Below are positions 23,757 to 31,249 of a DNA stretch of 34,048 nt, piece after piece. The notes beneath the pieces are model-generated. The model made no database searches, was not told where the DNA came from, and saw nothing but the letters and a program-made list of their open reading frames with translations. The stretch spans positions 1 through 34,048 of the forward strand of contig JANXTB010000252.1 of assembly GCA_025356415.1 (NCBI GenBank), given 5' to 3'. Position 1 is the first letter of the stretch. Each line of letters opens with the position of its first letter. Origin of the DNA: Hyphomicrobiales bacterium. Its GTDB lineage: Bacteria; Pseudomonadota; Alphaproteobacteria; Rhizobiales; Beijerinckiaceae. The position numbers and the translations under genes are program-made.

Positions 23757-24565
23757 AGCCCGCGCCATTCGCCTATCAAGCCGTACCGAGCGCGAAGGAT
23801 GCGCGCGCGTATCTTGCATCGCCGGACGCGAAAGCGATTGCGGGCGGGCAGTCTCTGGGACCGATGCTCAACCTGCGGCTGGCAAGGCCCGCCTTGCTTG
23901 TCGACATCGCGCGCACGCGAGATCTGCGCGGCGTGCTTGAGGACGGCGACGTTGTCACTTACGGCGCCGCGGTGACCCATGCCGATATCGAGGACGGGCG
24001 CGTTCCGGATGCGACTCCCGGATGGCTGCGAAATGCCGCGCGTCACATCGCATATCGCGCCGTGCGCAACCGTGGGACGATCGGCGGCAGTCTTGCTCAT
24101 GCCGACCCGGCGGCGGACTGGGTCAACATCATGACAGCGCTCGGCGCCATGGTGCTGATCTCGGGTCCGCATGGCGATCGTTCCATTTCCATGGAGCAAT
24201 TCATCCTTGGACCCTACGCCACAGCGCTCGCAGCCGGCGAACTGATCTCGGGCGTTCGCGTGCTGCGCCGGAGCGCGAAGGCGCAATGGGGTTATGCGAA
24301 GTTCTGCCGGAAAGAGGGCGACTTCGCACAGGCGAGCGCCGCCGTCCTGATCGATCCTGAGCGGGGCGAGCAGAGAATTGTGCTCGGCGCCATCGAGCGC
24401 GCGCCCGCGTGCATCCCGGATCCCGAAGCATTCCTGAGCGGCAGGCTGAGCGCGGATGACGTGGTCGCGCAGATTCTGCCGGAGCGCGATGAAGCTTCGC
24501 GCGCCCTGCATGCGGCGATGCTGGAGCAAGCGCACGCCATGGCTTTCGGAGGCGCAGTCAAGTGA
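23753..24565 (+). CDS. Molybdenum hydroxylase FAD-binding subunit 2 (CoxM-like)
   Basis: The 270-residue subunit has both canonical FAD motifs, AIAGGQSLGPMLNLRLA near residue 30 and NRGTIGGSLAHADPAADW near residue 110. The N-terminus MKPAPFAYQAVPSAKDA is typical of the family, as are YAKFCRKEGDFAQASAA and the C-terminal domain. Unlike subunit 1 it has no unusual motif changes. The start overlaps the large-subunit stop (ATGA), and the stop overlaps the next gene's GTG start. It should carry electrons from the 2Fe-2S clusters to a quinone or other acceptor. Confidence 0.94.
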   Translation: MKPAPFAYQAVPSAKDARAYLASPDAKAIAGGQSLGPMLNLRLARPALLVDIARTRDLRGVLEDGDVVTYGAAVTHADIEDGRVPDATPGWLRNAARHIAYRAVRNRGTIGGSLAHADPAADWVNIMTALGAMVLISGPHGDRSISMEQFILGPYATALAAGELISGVRVLRRSAKAQWGYAKFCRKEGDFAQASAAVLIDPERGEQRIVLGAIERAPACIPDPEAFLSGRLSADDVVAQILPERDEASRALHAAMLEQAHAMAFGGAVK

Positions 24566-25689
24566 CACAATCGACCACACTCACGGTGAACGGCGCTCGT
24601 GTTTCGGAGACGATAGAACCCCGCACGCACCTGGCCGATTTCCTTCGCGAAAAGTTGAACCTGACGGCGACGCACATTGGTTGCGAGCACGGCGTCTGCG
24701 GAGCCTGCACGATCCTCGTCGATGGACAGCCTGTTCGATCCTGCCTGACCTACGCGGTTTCCTGCGAAGGCGCGGAAGTCGTGACCATTGAAGGGCTCGA
24801 ACACGATCCCCTGATGGCGAAGCTGCGGGAGGCTTTCAGCCGCCATCACGGTTTGCAATGCGGTTATTGCACGCCCGGCATGCTCGCCACCGCCTACGAT
24901 CTGGCAACGCGCATACCGGATGCCGATGAAGCGCGCGTTCGTCTTGAGCTCGCTGGCAATCTCTGCAGGTGCACAGGCTATGCCGGCATCGTCGCCGCGA
25001 TACTCGATGTTCTGGCGCAAGGCCCGCATGTATCCGCTTTCACGTCGCAGTGGCGCGAATGCGCGGAGCCTGGCGCCCTGGCGCCCGTTCTCTCACACGG
25101 CGCGACCACGACCGTCCAAAGCGCGCCTGCGCTGCTCCCTTCGTCCGACAGCGTGGATCTGACCGGCGGGACGAAAATCACCCGGTCTGTCACGATTCAT
25201 GCGGATGCCGATCTTGTCTGGAAGATTCTCTCGGACCCATGGCAGGTTGCGAAATGTTTCCCGGGCGCAGCCGTGTCGCAGGTTTCGGGTAACCGAGTGG
25301 ACGGCGCGCTGACAGTCTCTGCGGGACCGATCCGGACGTCTTTCGCAGGCCGCGCCGAAGTTCTCTACGACGCCGCCACCCGGACAGGTGAAATTCGCGG
25401 GATCGGAGACGATCGCGGCGGGCGCTCGCGCGCGCAAGGCATGATGGTCTTCGCGGTCGCGCCGGCAGCAGAGGGCGCGAGCCAGCTGACGGTGGACATC
25501 ACCTACAAGCTGACCGGCCCTCTGGCCCAATTCGGAAGGCCGGCCATCATATCGGCGATCACGAGCGGGCTCCTTGCGGAGTTTGCGCGTAACGTCGCGA
25601 TCCTGGCGGCAGGCAAAGAAAAGCTGAAGACCAGCCTGATGCGTCAGGTGTGGTATACGCTGACAGCGTTCCTTCAACCTCGTCGCTGA
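24562..25689 (+). CDS. 2Fe-2S subunit 2 fused to CoxG-like SRPBCC domain
   Basis: This 375-residue protein is a fusion. Residues 1-155 form a complete CoxS-type subunit with C41, C46, C49, C61 and C100, C103, C135, C137. After a linker of about 30 residues rich in A, S and T, residues 186-340 form a CoxG-like SRPBCC domain: VTIHADADLVWKILSDPWQV, CFPGA, VDGALTVSAGPI, FAGRAEV, then YKLTGPLAQFGRPAII. In the CO dehydrogenase operon CoxG is a separate protein thought to help recruit the enzyme to the membrane. The start is GTG 24562, overlapping the preceding TGA by four bases (GTGA). It is the last gene of the operon. Confidence 0.93.
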   Translation: MTQSTTLTVNGARVSETIEPRTHLADFLREKLNLTATHIGCEHGVCGACTILVDGQPVRSCLTYAVSCEGAEVVTIEGLEHDPLMAKLREAFSRHHGLQCGYCTPGMLATAYDLATRIPDADEARVRLELAGNLCRCTGYAGIVAAILDVLAQGPHVSAFTSQWRECAEPGALAPVLSHGATTTVQSAPALLPSSDSVDLTGGTKITRSVTIHADADLVWKILSDPWQVAKCFPGAAVSQVSGNRVDGALTVSAGPIRTSFAGRAEVLYDAATRTGEIRGIGDDRGGRSRAQGMMVFAVAPAAEGASQLTVDITYKLTGPLAQFGRPAIISAITSGLLAEFARNVAILAAGKEKLKTSLMRQVWYTLTAFLQPRR

Positions 25690-25727
25690 CGGCGTATCGG
25701 CTTGGAAGCTGAAAACGTCGCCACGCT

Positions 25728-25895
25728 TTATCGTTGGGAGTAATGAGTCAACAAGGGGCCATGCAGCTGGTGCGCGCGCGCGATCATCGCTCCGGTCAGC
25801 ATTGCTGTGAGAACGGCGATGATCTTCAGCAATAATGCCGCATCGGCGTGGAGCCCGACCTTGACGGCGATGCGCCCTGACAATTTCGACTGCAT
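25728..25895 (-). CDS. Possible 55-residue single-span membrane protein
   Basis: A short reverse-strand frame from ATG 25895, with GGGGG five bases upstream, encodes 55 residues: a basic N-terminus (MQSKLSGRIAVKVGL) and one hydrophobic span, LLLKIIAVLTAMLTGAMIA, ending shortly after at TAA. Small one-span proteins of this kind are common next to stress genes, but I recognise no family. An AT-rich stretch upstream (25905-25990) could hold a promoter. Evidence is the ribosome site, the coherent membrane segment and the otherwise empty 427-base gap between the fused 2Fe-2S gene and the DUF892 gene. Confidence 0.4.
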   Translation of the reverse strand: MQSKLSGRIAVKVGLHADAALLLKIIAVLTAMLTGAMIARAHQLHGPLLTHYSQR

Positions 25896-26062
25896 TAAAA
25901 CCCCCGTTAATTTTTTATTAAATTCTGGATATCGGCTAAAGGTCCGATAAACAAAGGGAATTCGGGATCTTCATTGAAAATTAATCTTAACCCAGCAGGC
26001 GGCGTCCGCATCGCATGCGCTACGCCTGCGCGCGATGCCTACAATTTGACTCAAAGTTTAGG

Positions 26063-26087
26063 GGAACAGCAGGCGGGCGAGTGGGTT
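26063..26087 (+). promoter_or_regulatory. Candidate EcfG-type general stress promoter
   Basis: GGAAC at 26063-26067 and GGTT at 26084-26087 are 16 bases apart, close to the alphaproteobacterial EcfG consensus GGAAC-N16/17-CGTT with one mismatch. The position, about 30 bases before the DUF892 ATG, is right for a promoter. DUF892 proteins are often stress genes, which supports the reading. Confidence 0.4.
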
Positions 26088-26116
26088 ACCCGGGCTCCCA
26101 ACAACAGGAGCCATCC

Positions 26117-26620
26117 ATGGGTATCTTCTCGAAGGATATTGCAACGCTTGACGATCTGTTCGTGCATCAGTTGCAGGACATCTATTACGCCGAGAAGAAG
26201 ATCACCTCGGCTCTGCCGAAGATGATTGAAAAGGCGACTGACCCGCAGCTGAAGCAGGGCTTCCAGACGCATCTGCAGGAAACCAAGAAGCACATCGAGC
26301 GCCTTGAGAAGGTGTTCGAAATGCATGGCAAATCGGCCAAGGCGGTGAAGTGCCCAGCGATCGACGGCATCATCGAAGAAGCCGATGAAGTCTCGGGCGA
26401 AATTGCGGACAAGCGGGTGCTGGACGCGGCGCTGATCGCGTCGGCCCAAGCCGTCGAGCATTACGAAATGACGCGCTACGGCACGCTGGTCGCATGGGCG
26501 ACGCAGCTTGGCCGCGCCGATTGCGCCAAGATCCTGCACGAAACGCTGGAGGAAGAGAGAGCGACCGACAAGAAGCTGACGACGCTCGCAGAGGGCATCG
26601 TCAACCGCAAGGCTGCGTAA
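26117..26620 (+). CDS. DUF892 (YciE/YciF-like) ferritin-like stress protein
   Basis: The 167-residue helical protein fits the DUF892 ferritin-like family. The N-terminal LDDLFVHQLQDIYYAEKKITSALPKM is the family hallmark, and acidic/histidine metal-ligand candidates recur as YAEK, QETKKHIERLE, AQAVEHYEMTRYG and ETLEEERATDKKL. This makes a four-helix bundle with a possible di-iron site. Relatives are linked to general stress and desiccation responses, though no reaction is established. ATG 26117 has CAGGAG seven bases upstream. It is probably monocistronic. Confidence 0.93.
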   Translation: MGIFSKDIATLDDLFVHQLQDIYYAEKKITSALPKMIEKATDPQLKQGFQTHLQETKKHIERLEKVFEMHGKSAKAVKCPAIDGIIEEADEVSGEIADKRVLDAALIASAQAVEHYEMTRYGTLVAWATQLGRADCAKILHETLEEERATDKKLTTLAEGIVNRKAA

Positions 26621-26635
26621 TCGCGACTGACGCAT

Positions 26636-26666
26636 AAAAAAGGCCCGGCGCATTGACGCGCCGGGC
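26636..26666 (-). terminator. Rho-independent terminator of the Hsp70-like gene
   Basis: A perfect nine-base stem GCCCGGCGC (26643-26651) pairs with GCGCCGGGC (26658-26666) around a six-base loop. On the reverse strand the stem is followed at once by six T residues (A run at 26636-26641). It lies 166 bases past the stop of the minus-strand gene and 16 bases after the DUF892 stop. On the plus strand there is no T run, so only weak stopping is expected there. Confidence 0.75.
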
Positions 26667-26831
26667 TCAAGTCAATGGCGCCAGGATCTGAATGAATGGC
26701 GCCACTGAAAATATGAAAACATGGATCGGCATGGCGCGCACGCCGCGTATGGTTTTGTAGTGACGGCGTTTTTAAGATCGCTCTCTGCAGATCGTTAAAC
26801 TTCGTCAACCATGTTTCACGGGCGCGAAGCC

Positions 26832-28079
26832 TCAGCCGTAGCGGCGTGCGGCCTCGATGGTGAGCCCGGCGCCAACCGCGCCGAACGTATCGCCCTCGAC
26901 GATGCGCGCTTGCGGCATGAGCGACGTGATAGCTTGCGCCACATGCAGGATGCGCGTCGAACCGCCCGTCAGAAACAACGACGACACAGCCTCTTTCTTC
27001 AAGCCGGCCATACGCAGGCATGCGTCGACACGCTCGCCGATGCGTCCGGAGAGCCGCGCAGTGTCGGTTGCGAAGTCATCGCGGGTAATGGAGAGGTCGA
27101 GCTTGTCCTCAACCATCGCGAGATCGAGCAGAATATCGTCGCGCTCCGACAGGGCGATTTTCGCCGCTTCGATTTCCATCGCCAGCGTGTGACCGAGTTC
27201 GCGGTCCAGCGCATGCATCATGCGGTCGATGAGCTCGGGTCGCAGCGCATCGCGGCGCATGGCGCGCAGGTCGCGATGCGTCTTGTCGTTGTAAAGCCGG
27301 TTGATGTTGGACCATGTCGCGAGATCGTGGAACACGCCGCCCGGCACGTCGCGACCTGGACGCGTGGTCGGGGTGCCGTAGCCGAGCAGCGGCATCAGCC
27401 GCGAGAGCGACAGCACGCGGTCGAAATCGACGCCGCCGATGCGTACGCCGTCATTGGCGAGAATGTCGTCGGCGCGCTCGATCTTTTTGTGCCGCTCGGG
27501 CGACAGGCGGATGATCGAAAAATCCGACGTGCCGCCGCCGATGTCGGCGATCAGCGCAATCTCTTCTCGGCTGATCTGCCGCTCGTAATCGAGCGCCGCC
27601 GCAATCGGCTCATATTGGAAGGAGATGTCGCTAAAGCCGGCTTCCTGCGCGATGTCGCGCAGCATGTCTTCGGCTGCGTGGTCGCCCGCCGGATTGCCGT
27701 CCACGAAATGCACGGGGCGCCCGTGCACCACGGCGTCGAAAGCGACGCCCGCCTGCGCTTCCGCGCGGCGCTTCACTTCCTTTACGTAAATAGCGATGAC
27801 GTCGCGGAAGCGCAGCCGGCGGCGGCCCACCGCCGTAGTTTCATCGGCGAGGCTGGTGCCGAGCACGCTTTTCAGCGAGCGCATCAGGCGCCCTTGCGTG
27901 CCCTCGATATAGGTCGCCATGGCGGCGCGCCCGAAGGTGGGCTCGCCCGACCAACCGAAGAAGATCGCACTCGGTATCGTGACGTGTTCATGCTCCAGCG
28001 CATGCATCCAGGGCGCGCCGTCGCGCGTGCTGCCGAGGGTCGTGTTGGACGTGCCGAAATCGAGGCCGCAAGCGGGCAT
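26832..28079 (-). CDS. Hsp70-family protein, YegD-like
   Basis: The 415-residue protein is a stand-alone actin/Hsp70-type ATPase. The phosphate-1 loop is GLDFGTSNTTLG (residues 5-16), phosphate-2 is ADIGGGTSDFSII near residue 190, and the adenosine motif is LFLTGGSTRIL near the C-terminus. The substrate-binding beta domain and helical lid of DnaK are missing, as in Escherichia coli YegD (about 450 residues). The exact role of YegD-type proteins is unsettled; they are usually called putative chaperones. The family start MPACGLDFGTSN agrees with ATG 28079. It has no DnaJ or GrpE neighbour and is transcribed alone toward the terminator at 26636. Confidence 0.92.
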   Translation of the reverse strand: MPACGLDFGTSNTTLGSTRDGAPWMHALEHEHVTIPSAIFFGWSGEPTFGRAAMATYIEGTQGRLMRSLKSVLGTSLADETTAVGRRRLRFRDVIAIYVKEVKRRAEAQAGVAFDAVVHGRPVHFVDGNPAGDHAAEDMLRDIAQEAGFSDISFQYEPIAAALDYERQISREEIALIADIGGGTSDFSIIRLSPERHKKIERADDILANDGVRIGGVDFDRVLSLSRLMPLLGYGTPTTRPGRDVPGGVFHDLATWSNINRLYNDKTHRDLRAMRRDALRPELIDRMMHALDRELGHTLAMEIEAAKIALSERDDILLDLAMVEDKLDLSITRDDFATDTARLSGRIGERVDACLRMAGLKKEAVSSLFLTGGSTRILHVAQAITSLMPQARIVEGDTFGAVGAGLTIEAARRYG

Positions 28080-28113
28080 GGTTCTCTCGTGCGGGGAGGG
28101 GCGCGCAGCTCAC

Positions 28114-28147
28114 GGCGAAGCTCGCCGGGTGGGCGCCGGGGCACCCG
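28114..28147. repeat. Tandem small hairpins, possible terminator
   Basis: GGCGA-N3-TCGCC (28114-28126) is directly followed by CGGGTG-N10-CACCCG (28126-28147). They lie between the stop of the minus-strand binding-protein gene and the start of the Hsp70-like gene. No T run follows, so a termination role is only possible; they may be a degenerate intergenic palindrome. Confidence 0.35.
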
Positions 28148-28207
28148 ACCTACTCCGAGAGACCCTTCAAGCGCAAGCCCGTTCGGCCCACAATCACGAG
28201 AGCAGCG

Positions 28208-29254
28208 TCACTCCGGCCTCTTGTAGGGGCCAAGCTTCACCAGCGCAGCCTCGACGAAGGAATTGTCCACCACGGCCTGCGCCTGAAGCTTCGGGTCTGA
28301 AATCAGCCCGCGTTCCCGGAAGAACGACAGGTCATTGTCGAGCGCGGCAAGATTCAGCTTCCCGTCCGGATCGACTGCGAAGGCGCTCATCTGGCGATAG
28401 ATGCTGGCGTCCTTTATGGGCGTCCAGTCGACCAGCACCTTGATGATGTCTTCGGCGCCGGGGCCTGCGAGCTTGCCGTCCTTCAACGCGGAATTGTAAT
28501 CGCGGATCGCGCGCACATAGGCGATCATGAATTTTTCCGCGAGCGCGCGTCGATCGCGCATGAATTGCTCTGAATAGAGCACGACGGCGGTTTGCTGGCC
28601 GGGATAGATAGCCTCGGGGCTGGCGCGCACCGCGATGCCTTTTTGCAGGACGAGCGACAAGGTCGGCTCATTCGTCACGCCGCCATCGATCGCCTTGTTC
28701 GACATCGCGGCGAGCATTTCGGGGAAACCCATATGCACGACGCTGATATCCGAGAAGCGAAGGCCGCCTTTTTTCAGCGCTTCGTTGAGAGAGGATTCAG
28801 AACCGGCCCCTTGCGCCGCAGCCGCGAGCTTCAGCCCCTTCAGGTCCGCAAGTGATTTGTATTTGCCCTCATCGGCGAGGCTCTTGCGGATCACCAGCGT
28901 CGAATATTCATAGCCGTTGGTGATCGATCCCTTGTCGGCGACGATGCGAAGATTGATGCCTCGCGCCACGCCATTGTAAAGGCCCGCCGCCACTGTGCCG
29001 CCGCCGGCGTCGAGCTGTCCGGTGCCGAGCGGCGCCACCATTTGCGCCGCGGAATTGAAGGGTATGATCTTCGGCTCGATGCCCGCTTCGCGAAAATACC
29101 CGCGGGCTTCGGCGAGATAAAAGCCGACATCCGTCGCCGTATTGGCGGTGCCGATGACCACCGTTTCGGCCCGCACGGGCCCCGCCATCAGCAGCGGCAG
29201 GCAGGCGAGCGCGACGGTCAGGCGGGCTTTCATCGGCATGCGTTTCATCGACAT
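28208..29254 (-). CDS. Sec-exported NMT1/TauA-like substrate-binding protein
   Basis: The 348-residue protein has a standard Sec signal (KARLTVALACLPLLMAG) with cleavage after VRA near residue 29, leaving ETVVIGTANTATDVGFYLAEARGYF as the mature start. PBP2/NMT1 landmarks follow: PFNSAAQMVAPLGTGQLDAGGG, YKSLADLKGLKLA and NEPTLSLVLQKG. It should bind a small solute in the periplasm. No permease or ATPase of the NitT/TauT type is next to it, so it is an orphan receptor. Of several clustered ATG codons (29254, 29248, 29239, 29233), 29254 was chosen for its GGAG eight bases upstream. It is divergent from the signal-less relative at 29492. Confidence 0.9.
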   Translation of the reverse strand: MSMKRMPMKARLTVALACLPLLMAGPVRAETVVIGTANTATDVGFYLAEARGYFREAGIEPKIIPFNSAAQMVAPLGTGQLDAGGGTVAAGLYNGVARGINLRIVADKGSITNGYEYSTLVIRKSLADEGKYKSLADLKGLKLAAAAQGAGSESSLNEALKKGGLRFSDISVVHMGFPEMLAAMSNKAIDGGVTNEPTLSLVLQKGIAVRASPEAIYPGQQTAVVLYSEQFMRDRRALAEKFMIAYVRAIRDYNSALKDGKLAGPGAEDIIKVLVDWTPIKDASIYRQMSAFAVDPDGKLNLAALDNDLSFFRERGLISDPKLQAQAVVDNSFVEAALVKLGPYKRPE

Positions 29255-29491
29255 CGCGAATGCTCCAGGCCGGCGTGGGTGGTCATCGTAACGCGAAAGG
29301 CCACCGGTTCGCCAAGGCCTTTTCTGTGCATGCATTGCAGCATGAAGAGGCATGGCGTGTTTAGGCGCCTCAATTGAGGGCTTTGTATTTGTGCGGTCCG
29401 TCCGGATACAGGCGGGAACAGGTCTTTCTCTTGCGCCACTCCGGATTGGGCGCCAAACTTTGCCCAAGGTGGAGACAGCCGGAGGCTTGCC

Positions 29492-30421
29492 ATGAAAACA
29501 TTGAAGCTTGAGAGCACCGCACCATTCCAGGGACTTCCCGAACTCGTGGCCGATCAGGAAGGCCTGTTTGCAAAGGAAGGCCTGCAGATTGAGTGGATCG
29601 AGCGCGAGACGACGCCCATTGAGCCCACCGAGAAGCTCTCGACGCCTCAAGGCGCCAATCCTTTCGTGAGCCACGGCAGTCTGCTCGAGCAGGGCAAGGC
29701 CGACATGTACAATGCTTGCGAGTGGGGCAATTACTGCCGCGTTCAGGACACATCGGTGAATAGCCGCCAGATCGGCCGGCGCGGGATTGTCACTTACACG
29801 GCGATCGTCGTGCGGCCGGACTCCGCTTCATTCACGCCGCAGCAGATGGCTGATGTCACCGTCGGCGTGCCGTTCTATTTTGGCTCGCATTACGCGGCGA
29901 TCCAGATGCTGGAAGGCTTTCTTCCGCGTGAGCGCATCAAGCTGGAGAACGCATCCAATTCCTCGAAGGCGCGCTATGACGCGCTCATGCGCGGCGACGT
30001 CGATGCGACGACGCTCACTGAACCCTATGTCACGCTGGCTGAGAAGAACGGCTGCCGCGTGATCTGCGCAACCATGTATCACGGCACCGAAGTCGCGACC
30101 GACAAGGTCGATGCTGAAACCTATGGGGCGTTCAATCGCGCGGTCCGCGAAGCGGTCAGCCGCATCAATGCGAACAAGGAGGCCTATTTACATTACTTCA
30201 TCGATTATCACGCCAAGCGCGATCCGCGCATCGCGACGTTGAAGCCGTCCGACATTCCCGCCGGTCGCATCATCGTCACCGATCCGGCGCCGATCCCGGA
30301 AGACGAACTTACCCGCACGCACGACTGGCTGAAGAGCTGGGGCATGCTGGAGACGACCGAGAAGCCGATCGATCTGGTGAACATCCTCGTCCAGAAGCAG
30401 GCGCATATCGCGGCGGAGTAG
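29492..30421 (+). CDS. PBP2-fold protein without signal peptide, third type
   Basis: The 309-residue protein belongs to the PBP2/NMT1-like group: LESTAPFQGLPELVADQEGLFAKEGL at the N-terminus, then a lobe with VTVGVPFYFGSHYAAIQMLEGF and ARYDALMRGDVDATTLTEPYV. It lacks any export signal. It differs from the 315-residue pair, having a cysteine-containing YNACEWGNYCRV stretch around residues 73-84 and no GFWANxMGAE motif. GGAGG lies about seven bases before ATG 29492. It has no operon partner and is divergent from an exported binding protein. A cytosolic enzyme role is possible but unproved. Confidence 0.85.
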   Translation: MKTLKLESTAPFQGLPELVADQEGLFAKEGLQIEWIERETTPIEPTEKLSTPQGANPFVSHGSLLEQGKADMYNACEWGNYCRVQDTSVNSRQIGRRGIVTYTAIVVRPDSASFTPQQMADVTVGVPFYFGSHYAAIQMLEGFLPRERIKLENASNSSKARYDALMRGDVDATTLTEPYVTLAEKNGCRVICATMYHGTEVATDKVDAETYGAFNRAVREAVSRINANKEAYLHYFIDYHAKRDPRIATLKPSDIPAGRIIVTDPAPIPEDELTRTHDWLKSWGMLETTEKPIDLVNILVQKQAHIAAE

Positions 30422-30459
30422 GGGGAAGGCTGGGCGCTCACGAATGAGGTGAGATGCTG

Positions 30460-30515
30460 CGACCCCCACCGCTAGCCCCTCCCCACTAGGGCGAAGGCGA
30501 GCGGTGTGGGGGTCG
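30460..30515. repeat. Long inverted repeat between convergent genes
   Basis: CGACCCCCACCGCT (30460-30473) is matched by AGCGGTGTGGGGGTCG (30500-30515) on the other side of a 26-base loop, with one two-base insertion. It sits in the 115-base gap between the convergent 29492 gene and livF, where it could fold as a bidirectional terminator. The CTCCCC-containing loop looks like a dispersed intergenic repeat of Hyphomicrobiales genomes. Confidence 0.55.
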
Positions 30516-30536
30516 TGAGGCCTCAATCGCGCGCCG

Positions 30537-31241
30537 TCACACGCCGAGATAAGTCTCGTGGACGCGCTTGTCGGCCATCAGGTTGGCGCTCGCGCCGCTC
30601 CAGACGATCTCGCCTTTCTCAATGATGTAATGGCGGTCGGCGAGCGCGGTGAGTTCTTCCAGCTCCTTGTCGATGACGAGGATGGCGAGACCGGTCTGCT
30701 TGAGCTGGCCGAGCCGCGTCCAGATTTCCTCGCGAACGACAGGCGCCAATCCTTCCGTCGCCTCGTCGAGGATGAGCAGGTCCGGGTTCGTCATCAGCGC
30801 GCGGCCGATGGCGAGCATCTGCTGTTCGCCGCCCGATAATTGGTTGCCCGCGTTGCCTAGCCGCTGGCCGAGGCGCGGGAAGAAATCGATGACGCGCTCA
30901 AACGTCCACGCCTCGCGCCCGGTGTCGCGGCGGCGCTCGGCCATGACGAGATTTTCGCGCACGCTCAAATTCGGGAAGATGTGGCGTCCCTCCGGCACGA
31001 GGCCGAGCCCCGCGCGCGCCATGATGTGCGGCGCAGCCCGCGTGACGTCGCGCCCGCGCCAGCGCACACGCCCGCTGGTCGCGCGCAGGAGGCCCATGAT
31101 GGTGCGGACCGTGGTGGTCTTGCCCATGCCGTTGCGGCCCATCAGCGTTACGGCCTCGCCCTCGGCGATGGAGAGCGTGACGCCAAACAGCACCTGCGCG
31201 GAGCCGTAACCTGATTGGAGCGTATCGACTTCGAGCAGCAT
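30537..31241 (-). CDS. livF: Branched-chain amino acid-type ABC ATPase (LivF-like)
   Basis: The 234-residue nucleotide-binding subunit of a HAAT-family importer has Walker A GRNGMGKTT (35-43), signature LSGGEQQ (135-141), Walker B LLILDEA (155-161) and the LivF-typical VPEGRHIFPNLSVRENL stretch. The length matches LivF. ATG 31241, preceded by GAGG, was chosen over upstream in-frame codons that lie inside the livG gene. It follows livG after eight bases and is the last gene of the minus operon H-M-G-F. The family imports branched-chain amino acids, but many relatives carry aromatic acids or amides, so the substrate is open. Confidence 0.93.
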   Translation of the reverse strand: MLLEVDTLQSGYGSAQVLFGVTLSIAEGEAVTLMGRNGMGKTTTVRTIMGLLRATSGRVRWRGRDVTRAAPHIMARAGLGLVPEGRHIFPNLSVRENLVMAERRRDTGREAWTFERVIDFFPRLGQRLGNAGNQLSGGEQQMLAIGRALMTNPDLLILDEATEGLAPVVREEIWTRLGQLKQTGLAILVIDKELEELTALADRHYIIEKGEIVWSGASANLMADKRVHETYLGV

Positions 31242-31249
31242 GTCGCGCC

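Noticed and set aside
15501-25689. Molybdenum enzymes as carbon monoxide dehydrogenase (CoxMSL)
   Set aside because: Neither large subunit has the cysteine-bearing AYXCSFR loop required for the Mo-Cu site, and no CoxD/E/F genes are adjacent.
26811-28226. Plus-strand frame of 471 codons
   Set aside because: Antisense to the Hsp70-like gene with conserved phosphate loops; the composition (rich in R, A, H, D) is that of a shadow frame.
29421-29434. Sigma-54 promoter before the 29492 gene
   Set aside because: GG-N10-GC spacing and TTGC fit, but the -24 box (AGGTCT) is poor; kept only as a remark, not a feature.
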